Source: an uncultured Myxococcales bacterium (GTDB taxonomy: Bacteria > Myxococcota_A > UBA9042). Taken from it: a stretch of DNA of 43,699 nt. The notes beneath the pieces are model-generated. The model did no database searches. It was not told the DNA's origin and saw only the letters and a list, made by a program, of their open reading frames with translations. Numbering within the stretch: the stretch's first letter is position 1; the number at the start of each line of letters is the position of its first letter. Made by a program: the position numbers and the translations under genes. The stretch is taken from the NCBI GenBank assembly GCA_903883645.1, contig CAISBR010000242.1, positions 1 to 43,699 of the forward strand, given 5' to 3'. Below are positions 31,345-38,172 of this stretch, one piece after another.

Positions 31345-32361
31345 ATGGCACAACTCATCACACTTTCTCGATATGTCCTGCAAGGCGAGCGCGCCCATGA
31401 GCAGGCCACCGGCGACTTCACGCTGCTGCTGAGCCATCTCGCCCTGGCGATGAAGGTGGTGTCGCGCGAAGTGGCCCGGGCCGGCCTGCTCGACGACGTG
31501 CTCGGCAAGACCGGTGAGACCAACGTACAGGGCGAGGCTGTGGCCAAACTCGATGTGTTGGCTAATGAAATGCTGATTTCGGTGCTGAACGACTTGCCCA
31601 TGGTCGCAGCCATCGCCAGCGAAGAAGACGAGCACATTCGCCATACGAGCGCCGGACGTCTGACGGGCAAGTACTTGATTTGCTTTGATCCCCTGGACGG
31701 CAGCTCGAACATCGACGTCAATGTGACCATCGGCACCATCTTTTCGATCCGCCGCCGCGACGAGACGGGCTGCGAAGCCACCGAAGCGGACTTCTTGCGC
31801 CCCGGCTCGGAGCAGGTGGCGGCGGGCTATTGCGTATACGGCAGCTCGACCATGTTCGTCCTGACCACCGGCGATGGCGTGGTTGGCTTCACCCTTGATC
31901 CGCAAGTTGGCGAATTTATTCTAAGTCATCGCAACATGCGCATGCCTGACTTGGCGACGCACTGGTCGGCGAACGCGGGCAACAGCCGCTATTGGTTCCC
32001 GTCGACGCACCGCTACATGGGCCAGCTCAATTCGGCCGAGGGGCGGTACAAACACACCAGCCTGCGGTATGTGGGCACGCTCGTGGCCGATGTGCATCGT
32101 AACCTGCTGAAAGGTGGAGTCTTTTTCTACCCCGGCGATCGGCGATCGCCCAAGGGTAAGCTGCGCATCTTGTACGAGGCGCATCCCCTGGCGTTCATCG
32201 TGGAGCAGGCCGGGGGGATGGCAAGCGACGGCGTGCGCCGAATGCTCGATGTCGTTCCAGACGGGCTGCACGCCCGTACTCCGTTGATCATCGGCAATAA
32301 TCAAGAGGTTGAGCTGTATTGCAACCTGGTGGCGGCCGATCCCGAGTTCGTCGCTCCATGA
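31345..32361 (+). CDS. fbp: Fructose-1,6-bisphosphatase, class I
   Basis: A 338-residue cytoplasmic enzyme that hydrolyses fructose 1,6-bisphosphate to fructose 6-phosphate, the committed step of gluconeogenesis. Signature words: metal site SEEDE, ICFDPLDGSSNIDVNVTIGT (metal and phosphate binding; kept to 20), YVGTLVADVHRNLL and the late Lys-containing LLYEAHPL-like strand ILYEAHPLAFIVEQAGG. Length and motif order are typical. The ribosome site AGGAGG lies five bases before the ATG, but the last bases of a 10-bp hairpin overlap it. The stop overlaps the moaC start (ATGA). Isocitrate lyase farther along fits a gluconeogenic lifestyle on two-carbon or fatty-acid carbon. Confidence 0.96.
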   Translation: MAQLITLSRYVLQGERAHEQATGDFTLLLSHLALAMKVVSREVARAGLLDDVLGKTGETNVQGEAVAKLDVLANEMLISVLNDLPMVAAIASEEDEHIRHTSAGRLTGKYLICFDPLDGSSNIDVNVTIGTIFSIRRRDETGCEATEADFLRPGSEQVAAGYCVYGSSTMFVLTTGDGVVGFTLDPQVGEFILSHRNMRMPDLATHWSANAGNSRYWFPSTHRYMGQLNSAEGRYKHTSLRYVGTLVADVHRNLLKGGVFFYPGDRRSPKGKLRILYEAHPLAFIVEQAGGMASDGVRRMLDVVPDGLHARTPLIIGNNQEVELYCNLVAADPEFVAP

Positions 32362-32852
32362 GTCTAAGCAAGCCGCCGGCGCTGACGCACCTTGATGAGC
32401 GGCAGCAGGCGCGGATGGTCGGCGTGGCTGAGAAGGCCGAAACGCACCGTGGCGCGCGGGCCCGCAGCGAAATTGCTCTGTCGCCAGAAGCCTTTGTGGC
32501 GGTGCGCGATGCAAGCGGCCCCAAGGGCGATGCCGTACAAGTGGCGCGGCTAGCCGCCATCGCCGGTGTGAAGAAGACTGCGGACTTGATCCCCCTGTGC
32601 CACCCGCTGCGCATCGCCAAGGTCGAGGTCGAGGTGCAGCTGCTGCCGGCAGAAAATCGGATTGTATTTGAGGTGTTGGTCGAGGCCTTTGACCGCACCG
32701 GCGTCGAGATGGAGGCGCTGACCGGCGCCAGCATTGCCGCGTTGGCCCTGTACGACATGATTAAGGCGGTGGATCGCGCCGCAGTGATCGGCCCCGTGCG
32801 CCTGCTCGAGAAGTGGGGCGGTCGCTCGGGGCACTCGCGTCTGCCGGTGTAG
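32358..32852 (+). CDS. moaC: Cyclic pyranopterin monophosphate synthase MoaC
   Basis: A 164-residue enzyme that, with the radical-SAM protein MoaA, makes cyclic pyranopterin monophosphate in molybdenum-cofactor synthesis. Family words: AIAGVKKTADLIPLCHPLRI (with the active His), VEVEVQLL, EVLVEAFDRTGVEMEALTGA and the closing IKAVDRAAVIGPVRLLEK. The start ATG at 32358-32360 overlaps the fbp stop by four bases, so it is coupled to fbp, an unusual metabolic pairing. No moaA is visible. The last 92 bases are overlapped antisense by the end of the endonuclease III gene. Confidence 0.95.
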   Translation: MSLSKPPALTHLDERQQARMVGVAEKAETHRGARARSEIALSPEAFVAVRDASGPKGDAVQVARLAAIAGVKKTADLIPLCHPLRIAKVEVEVQLLPAENRIVFEVLVEAFDRTGVEMEALTGASIAALALYDMIKAVDRAAVIGPVRLLEKWGGRSGHSRLPV

Positions 32853-33465
32853 AAGCCCATGAACAAATAGGGCAATGCTTAGGATCGTGGCGCAGCGCTG
32901 GGCAGTGCTCGCGGCCAAAGTAGATGACCTGCAAGTGCAGCTTGTTCCACTGGTCGCGGGCAAACAGCCGCTTCAGATCGCGTTCGGTCTGCTCGACATT
33001 CTTGCCGGTCGTCAGACCCCAGCGCGTCGCCAGCCGATGAATGTGGGTATCGACAGGAAACGTCGGCACACCAAACGCTTGCGCCATAACAACTTGCGCG
33101 GTCTTGTTGCCGACGCCGGGTAGGGCGATCAGGGCGCTGTACTCGGCCGGCACTTGGCCACCATGGTGCGCGAGCAGCAGGCGCGACAGCTCGACGATGG
33201 CCTTGCTCTTTTGCGGCGATAGACCACAGGGGAAGATAAGTTCGCGAACTGTTTCAACAGACTGGATTGCCATGGCCGCCGGATTATCGGCCAGCGCAAA
33301 GAGCTTGGGCGTCACCTGATTGACCCGCACGTCGGTGCACTGGGCCGAAAGCAGCACCGCGATGAGCAGCGTGTAGGCATCGCGATGGTCGAGTGGCACA
33401 GGCGGCGCCGGATAGAGACGATCCAGAATAACTTGGATTTGCTCACATTTCTGGGTGTCGTTCAT
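32761..33465 (-). CDS. nth: Endonuclease III, atypical Fe-S end
   Basis: A 234-residue bifunctional DNA glycosylase/AP lyase of base excision repair. The catalytic Lys121 is in ALPGVGNKTAQVVMA and the catalytic Asp139 in FPVDTHIHRLATRWG, with the helix-hairpin-helix between them. The Fe-S loop is unusual: HCPALRHDPKHCPICSW has Cys188, Cys198 and Cys201 (C-x9-C-x2-C), but no fourth Cys follows, unlike the usual C-x6-C-x2-C-x5-C. Residues after about 203 are a Pro/Ala/Arg-rich extension that lies antisense to the moaC end (92-base overlap). The start ATG follows the response-regulator TAG by one base. The function should be real, but cluster content is uncertain. Confidence 0.9.
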   Translation of the reverse strand: MNDTQKCEQIQVILDRLYPAPPVPLDHRDAYTLLIAVLLSAQCTDVRVNQVTPKLFALADNPAAMAIQSVETVRELIFPCGLSPQKSKAIVELSRLLLAHHGGQVPAEYSALIALPGVGNKTAQVVMAQAFGVPTFPVDTHIHRLATRWGLTTGKNVEQTERDLKRLFARDQWNKLHLQVIYFGREHCPALRHDPKHCPICSWASTPADASAPSDRPTSRAGARGRSLRRDPPP

Positions 33466-33466
33466 G

Positions 33467-34840
33467 CTACTCGCCCGCCGGCAGTCCGGCTTCGCTCTCG
33501 CCCAGCTTGCGATACAGGGTCCGGCGATCGATGCCCAAGATGCGGGCCGCCACAGACTTATTGCCGATCGAAAGCTCTAGAATTTTGCGAATGTACGCGC
33601 GCTCCACCTCTTCGAGGCTCATGCCCAGGGCGGCGGCGCGGTCGAGCAGCTGGCCGTCGTCGCCCACCTGTGCCACCTGCGCCAGATCTTCGAGCACAAT
33701 GCTGTCGTGATCGGTCATCGCCACGGCGCGCTCGATCAGGTTGGTCAGCTCGCGCACATTGCCGGGCCACGGGTACTTCATCATCCAGCGCAGCGCCTCG
33801 GTCGAAATCCCATGTACAACGCGGCCTACCCGCAGTTGGGCGCGCTGCAGGCTCAGATCGACCAGGCCCTGCAAGTCTTCGGGCCGGTCGCGCAGGGGGG
33901 GCACATCGATGCGCACGACGTTGAGGTGGTAGTACAGCTCGGGGCGAAAACGCTGCTCTTTCAGGGCATCTTCGAGGGCAATCCGCGAGGAGGCGATCAC
34001 CCGCACATCGAGCCGTTGCGCCGCAGCCTGGGCGTTCGACTCGAGCGCTTGCAGTAGGCGGGGTTGCAAATCTACTGGCAGATCCGAGACCTCTTCGAGG
34101 AATAGCGTGCCGCCCTTGGCCTGGGCCAGGAGTCCGGGGCGCTCATCGCGGTTGTTGCCGAACAACTCGAGCTCGAGCAGGGTCGACGGCAGGCCGCTGC
34201 AGCTGACCGACACAAAGGGCCCCCCGGCCCGCGAGCCAGATTCGTGAATAAATCGAGCGACATCTTGCTTGCCCGAGCCGGTCTCGCCCGTAAGCAGTAC
34301 GCTCGCATCACTGCGGGCTGCCCGCCGCGCCAAGTCGACCGCGCGCCGCATCGCCGGGCTGTGGGCCACCAACATGCCGGGCGTTGCCTCGGCCATGGTA
34401 GAGCGCAACCGCACGATTTCTTTGCGCATAGCCCGCTCACGCAGGGCCCGTTCAACCGCCAGCACCAGCTGTTCGATCTGGAATGGCTTGGTCAAGAAGT
34501 CGCACGCCCCTGCCCGCACGGCCTGCACCGCCAGGTCGATCGAGCCAAAAGCCGTAATGAGCAGAACGAGTTGACTGGGCAGTTCGGTCAAAATGAGGTC
34601 GAGGAGATCGACGCCGCGCAGCTCTTGCATCTCGACATCCGACACCACCAGATCGAACGACTCGTGGTCGCGCAGGCGCTGCAAGGCCCTGAGTGGCGAC
34701 GTCTCGCCCTGGGTCGGATAGCCCGCCTCTTCGAGCATTTCGACAAGGTAATCCACCACTCCAGGATCATCATCGATCACCAGGATGCGGCCGCGCGCCG
34801 TGGCGAGTTCAGGCGTTAGGAATCGATAGGTCGTGTTCAT
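33467..34840 (-). CDS. NtrC-like response regulator without the GAFTGA motif
   Basis: A 457-residue regulator. Residues about 17-135 are a receiver domain (acidic DDD at 23-25, phospho-acceptor Asp68 in VVSDVEM, Thr96 and Lys118). Residues about 155-380 are the AAA+ central domain: Walker A TGETGSGKQDV (Gly185-Lys191), Walker B GGTLFLEEV, sensor and arginine-finger words RVIASSRI and RPELYYHLNVVRIDVPPLRDR (kept to 20: RPELYYHLNVVRIDVPPLRD). Where sigma-54 activators have ELFGxxxGAFTGA, this protein has ELFGNNRDERPGL, so the sigma-54-contacting loop is missing. A FIS-type helix-turn-helix (427-446, NKSVAARILGIDRRTLYRKL) ends it. It is the partner of the adjacent kinase. Confidence 0.93.
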   Translation of the reverse strand: MNTTYRFLTPELATARGRILVIDDDPGVVDYLVEMLEEAGYPTQGETSPLRALQRLRDHESFDLVVSDVEMQELRGVDLLDLILTELPSQLVLLITAFGSIDLAVQAVRAGACDFLTKPFQIEQLVLAVERALRERAMRKEIVRLRSTMAEATPGMLVAHSPAMRRAVDLARRAARSDASVLLTGETGSGKQDVARFIHESGSRAGGPFVSVSCSGLPSTLLELELFGNNRDERPGLLAQAKGGTLFLEEVSDLPVDLQPRLLQALESNAQAAAQRLDVRVIASSRIALEDALKEQRFRPELYYHLNVVRIDVPPLRDRPEDLQGLVDLSLQRAQLRVGRVVHGISTEALRWMMKYPWPGNVRELTNLIERAVAMTDHDSIVLEDLAQVAQVGDDGQLLDRAAALGMSLEEVERAYIRKILELSIGNKSVAARILGIDRRTLYRKLGESEAGLPAGE

Positions 34841-36359
34841 GCGACAGCTCGTTGCGAGAAGGAGAAGTGGCCACTAGGCGCGATCGCGGCCGGCACGGTA
34901 AGGAGACCGCGACCGTAGTGCCCTGGCCAACGGCAGAATTAATCGTAATTGTTCCGCGGTGCTCGGTAACAATGGACTTGACCACGGCGAGCCCGAGACC
35001 GGTGCCGCCCTCGGCCACGCGCGTCGAGAAGAAGGGGTCGAACAGCTTGCTCTGCAACTCGGGCGGAATGCCGCGACCGTTGTCGACCACTGCGATCCGT
35101 ACATGTTCTTCGCCGTCCGCTTCGCCTGTACTTAGGCGCACATCCACATGGCCTCCCGTCGCCGTGGCCTGCAACGCGTTGTTGACCAAGTTCATCACCA
35201 GCTGTTGCAGTTGGTCGGCGTCGGCCGAAATCGCCGGCAGGGCCGTCTCCGCGTGCAGACCCAGGGTCACGCTGCGGCGCTTGGCCTCAAGTAGGAGCAG
35301 ATCGACCACGATGCGCGCGGTGGCGAGCAGGTCAACTTCGGCCGAGTGGGCGGTCTTGCGGCGGGCATACTGCAGTAACTGCTCGACAATGCGCGCAATT
35401 CGATCGCACTGCTGCACCATGATCGGCGCCAAGCGGCGCACTTCTTCAGCGTCGCCTGCGCGGCTCTGCAGGTTGCGGGCCCGCCCCGCCAGGATCTGCA
35501 GCGGTGAGCCGATTTCGTGGGCAAGACCTGCCGAAAGCTGACCGATCGTGACCAGTTTGTCGGCCTCTTGCAGCGCTTTTTGATCACGGCGGCGCTCGTC
35601 CGCGGCCTCTTCAAGCGCAGCGCGGGCAGCGCGGAGGTCGGCTACCATTAAGTTGAATTCATTAGCAACTTGGCTGATCTCATCGCTGTGCACGGCGTCG
35701 ACGCCCGAGCTGAGGTCACCCGCGCGTACCTGCCGCATGGCTGCGGCCAGACGCTTGAGCGGCCGCCCCAAGTACAGGGCGCCCAACGTGGCACTCAGCA
35801 GCCAGGTCACGGCCACAAACAGGCCGATACTCAAGCGCATACTGGCCCGTGTGGCAGCCAAGTCGCGGCGCATTTCGTCGAGAGACTGCACCAGTACCAA
35901 GAAAGCCTGCGGGTTTGGATCGCCCAGCGTCAGCGGCAGGCCGGCGACGATGTAGTGCGGATCTTCGGGATGGTCGTAGAACAGCGCTCGGTCGAGCGGC
36001 GGCGCGGCGCCCTGGCGTACCCGAGCATCGACGATGCGCACCGTTTCGCGAACCAAGTCGCTCATTTGCACGCCGGTGCTCGATAGCACAACCTTGCCTT
36101 CGCGCGACACGACCAGCACCTTGACGAGCGGATCGATCGTCTCGAGGCGATCGAGCATGGCCTGCGCTTCGTCAATCTTTTGTGCATTTAGGGTGTTGCC
36201 GGCGGCGACCTGCAAGGTGCGGCCCAATAGGCGGGTCTCGCGCTCGAGCGCCCGGCGCAGGTCGGCCTCTTCGGCGCGCACCATCCAGATGCCGTAACTG
36301 CCAAATAGGCCAAGGCCAAGTGCGGTTAATGCAAGGGCGATTCGGCTGGTGATGCGCAT
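34809..36359 (-). CDS. Membrane sensor histidine kinase (HAMP type)
   Basis: A 516-residue kinase. The start is the ATG at 36357-36359; the earlier TTG is unlikely. Span 1 is residues about 8-26, then a sensor part to about 172, span 2 about 176-198, a HAMP linker (about 199-250) and a short coiled coil. The dimerisation/phosphotransfer H-box is LSAGLAHEIGSPLQIL (phospho-His281). The ATPase part shows N-box LVMNLVNNALQA, G1 DNGRGI, F-box LFDPFFSTR and G2 GGTGLGLAVVKSI. The sensor region has no PAS or known metal motif. It overlaps the regulator start by 32 bases, so the pair is translationally linked. Divergent from the GNAT gene. Confidence 0.95.
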   Translation of the reverse strand: MRITSRIALALTALGLGLFGSYGIWMVRAEEADLRRALERETRLLGRTLQVAAGNTLNAQKIDEAQAMLDRLETIDPLVKVLVVSREGKVVLSSTGVQMSDLVRETVRIVDARVRQGAAPPLDRALFYDHPEDPHYIVAGLPLTLGDPNPQAFLVLVQSLDEMRRDLAATRASMRLSIGLFVAVTWLLSATLGALYLGRPLKRLAAAMRQVRAGDLSSGVDAVHSDEISQVANEFNLMVADLRAARAALEEAADERRRDQKALQEADKLVTIGQLSAGLAHEIGSPLQILAGRARNLQSRAGDAEEVRRLAPIMVQQCDRIARIVEQLLQYARRKTAHSAEVDLLATARIVVDLLLLEAKRRSVTLGLHAETALPAISADADQLQQLVMNLVNNALQATATGGHVDVRLSTGEADGEEHVRIAVVDNGRGIPPELQSKLFDPFFSTRVAEGGTGLGLAVVKSIVTEHRGTITINSAVGQGTTVAVSLPCRPRSRLVATSPSRNELSHEHDLSIPNA

Positions 36360-36451
36360 GCTGGGGATCCACGGTGGCAAGCCCGGCGCCCGCGAGCGCC
36401 TGTGGCAAGTTGCTACGAGTGTGGCAAAAATGCAACTGCGGGTGCAAGGAT

Positions 36452-36494
36452 GTCACGCGTGTCGCCGGCGCGACGCTTGTGGCACGGGCGTGAC
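36452..36494. promoter_or_regulatory. Nested inverted repeats in the kinase/GNAT divergent gap
   Basis: Outer arms GTCACGC (36452-36458) and GCGTGAC (36488-36494) are exact inverse complements, 29 bases apart. Inside them GTCGC (36461-36465) and GCGAC (36470-36474) pair with a 4-base loop. The 207-base gap separates the minus-strand two-component operon from the plus-strand acetyltransferase, so this could be a shared control site. Confidence 0.35.
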
Positions 36495-36566
36495 GAAGCT
36501 CAGTCGACGCTAGCGCAGTCGGCGCCTACCCTTTGGCTTGCGGACTGACCGCTTTGAGCGCTGATC

Positions 36567-37058
36567 ATGTCGAAATCCCAAGACTTTTCTAGTACTGAAC
36601 TGCCGCCTGGAGTCAGCGAGCTGGACGCTGTGGTGGTGCGCAAGCTGGGCCCCGCCGACCTGGACGCCGTGGCGCGGATCGACGAGGCCGCCACCGGCGT
36701 GCCCCGGCCCGAGTTCTACCGCCGTCGCCTCGACCAGGCCCACGAGTCGAGCATCTACCTATCGCTGGCGGCCGAGCTCGACGGCATGGTGGTCGGCTTT
36801 ATGATGGTCACGTTCTTTCAAGGGGAATTTGGTCGCCCCGAGGCATGGGCGTCGCTCGATGCGGTGGGCGTGCACCCCGAATACGCGGGCCGGCACGTGG
36901 GCAAGGCGCTGCTCACGCAACTTGAGATGAACCTGCGGGCGCTGCGGGTCGAGCGCTTGCGGACCGATGTCGATTGGACCGCGTTTGAGCTTCTTGGCTT
37001 TTTGGCCGCTTCGGGCTTTGCGCCGGCGCCGCGACTCGCGCTCGAAAAGAAGCTTTAG
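36567..37058 (+). CDS. GNAT-family N-acetyltransferase
   Basis: A 163-residue single-domain acetyltransferase. The GNAT core: an N-terminal strand VVVRKLGPADLDAVARID, the GFMMVTFFQ strand, then the acetyl-CoA loop VHPEYAGRHVGKALL (R/Q-x-x-G-x-A type, here RHVGKA) and the C-terminal strand LRTDVDW with FLAASGFAPAP. It resembles stand-alone RimI-like acetyltransferases. The acceptor substrate is unknown. It is convergent with the lipoprotein gene at 37069 (10 bases between the stops). No strong ribosome site precedes the ATG. Confidence 0.85.
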   Translation: MSKSQDFSSTELPPGVSELDAVVVRKLGPADLDAVARIDEAATGVPRPEFYRRRLDQAHESSIYLSLAAELDGMVVGFMMVTFFQGEFGRPEAWASLDAVGVHPEYAGRHVGKALLTQLEMNLRALRVERLRTDVDWTAFELLGFLAASGFAPAPRLALEKKL

Positions 37059-37068
37059 AGTCAGTCGA

Positions 37069-37620
37069 TTACCATGTGTAGCCGGTAGCGACGCCCATCC
37101 AAGGCCAAGCGGTCTCGTTTTGCGCGGGCCCGATGCCGATGATGGGTGTCCAGCCGGCTTTCCACATCATTCCAGCGTGTTTGGGCTGCCAGCGCCAAGC
37201 GACCGTGGCGGTTTGGCCGGCCGAGTAGCCGTGCATGAGCTGGTTCCACACCCAGAGCGCGCCCACGCCAATCTCGAGCTTGCTGGGCCCGTCGCCGTAC
37301 AAATAGCCAATCATCATCGGGGCTACCCAGGGGCAGGCGAGCTGATTGCTGGGCAGGCAGAGGCCGCCGAAGCGCGCGGTGACCTTGGTGTCGATGATCA
37401 CTTCGAAATTGAGGCTCGAGATCACGCCGTTGCCCAAAAGCTCGTAGTAGATTGCCATGTTGGGCTGCTCAGAGCGCGGCAGATCGTCGTAGCTGGACCG
37501 CAGCTGCCCTGGCGAAGCGTTCGCCGGAGCATAGTTGAGCGGCGCAATGTACTGCGGCTGTGCCATGCAACCCGCGAGAACTGTAGCTACAATGATCATG
37601 ATCAGCAGCAGCCCGCGCAT
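37069..37620 (-). CDS. Hypothetical lipoprotein
   Basis: A 183-residue lipoprotein with signal residues 1-17 and lipobox LAGC (Cys18). The mature part is Trp/Tyr/Met-rich with words such as YYELLGNGVISSLNFEV and WVWNQLMHGYSAGQTATVAW, probably beta-strand rich, and two Cys (GLCLPSNQLACPW) that could be disulfide-bonded. I do not recognise a family. The pattern of short amphipathic strands might be a small outer-membrane or periplasmic barrel-like protein, but this is only a guess. Its ATG follows the smpB stop by six bases, so both are on one transcript. Confidence 0.78.
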   Translation of the reverse strand: MRGLLLIMIIVATVLAGCMAQPQYIAPLNYAPANASPGQLRSSYDDLPRSEQPNMAIYYELLGNGVISSLNFEVIIDTKVTARFGGLCLPSNQLACPWVAPMMIGYLYGDGPSKLEIGVGALWVWNQLMHGYSAGQTATVAWRWQPKHAGMMWKAGWTPIIGIGPAQNETAWPWMGVATGYTW

Positions 37621-37626
37621 GTTCGC

Positions 37627-38100
37627 CTATCGCTTGGCGCGCTGCATGTCGCGGCGGGCGTCGGCCTCTTTGATGGTCTGGCGCTTGTCGTGCAGCTTCT
37701 TGCCGGTGCCGATCGAGATATCGAGCTTGACGCGTGAACCCCGCCAATAGATGCGCGAAATCGCGGCAGTACAGCCCTTTTGCTCAAGGTCGCGCTGCAG
37801 CTTGGCGATCTCGTGGGTGTGCAGTAGCAGCTTGCGCTGGGCCAGCGGCTCGTGGGTAAACTGGTGCGAAAACGCGTATTCGTTAATCGTTAGGCCGAAT
37901 ACCAGCGCCTCGCCGCCAAGGATGCGCACGTGCGCGCCGGTTAGGACCACGCGGCCACCGCGGATGCTTTTGACCTCGCTGCCGCATAGCACGATGCCCG
38001 CCTCGAGGTGGCGCTCGACATCTAAGTCGTGGGCAAGCTTCTTGTTTTGCGCGATGATGCGGATCTCGCCGATCGCGCCTGCGCTGGGACTGTGTGCCAT
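37627..38100 (-). CDS. smpB: SsrA-binding protein SmpB
   Basis: A 157-residue partner of tmRNA that brings it to stalled ribosomes in trans-translation. Family words: IIAQNKKLAHDLDVERHLEAGI (in parts: IIAQNKKLAHDL, DVERHLEAGIVL), GSEVKSIRGGRVVL, INEYAFSHQFTHEP, RKLLLHTHEIAKL and the closing KLDISIGTGKKLHDKR that tracks into the decoding centre. The C-terminal tail DARRDMQRAKR is normal. No ssrA (tmRNA) gene is recognisable in this window. It starts 72 bases downstream of the PfkB-fusion gene, with the lipoprotein gene directly following. Confidence 0.97.
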   Translation of the reverse strand: MAHSPSAGAIGEIRIIAQNKKLAHDLDVERHLEAGIVLCGSEVKSIRGGRVVLTGAHVRILGGEALVFGLTINEYAFSHQFTHEPLAQRKLLLHTHEIAKLQRDLEQKGCTAAISRIYWRGSRVKLDISIGTGKKLHDKRQTIKEADARRDMQRAKR

Positions 38101-38172
38101 GACTACCCAACTGCGGACCGTGCCGAGCCGCCGTCACAGGGTAGGGCAGGCCCGCCGGTTATGCCAGCCGGG

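Noticed and set aside
30202..31905. Long antisense open frame of 567 codons opposite the DUF6600 and fbp genes
   Set aside because: Arg/Gly-rich composition with no family words; a by-product of the GC-rich, Pro-rich coding strand.
36480..36495. TGGCACG with a partial -12, like a sigma-54 promoter
   Set aside because: The -12 position reads TGAC rather than TTGC, so the match is only half.
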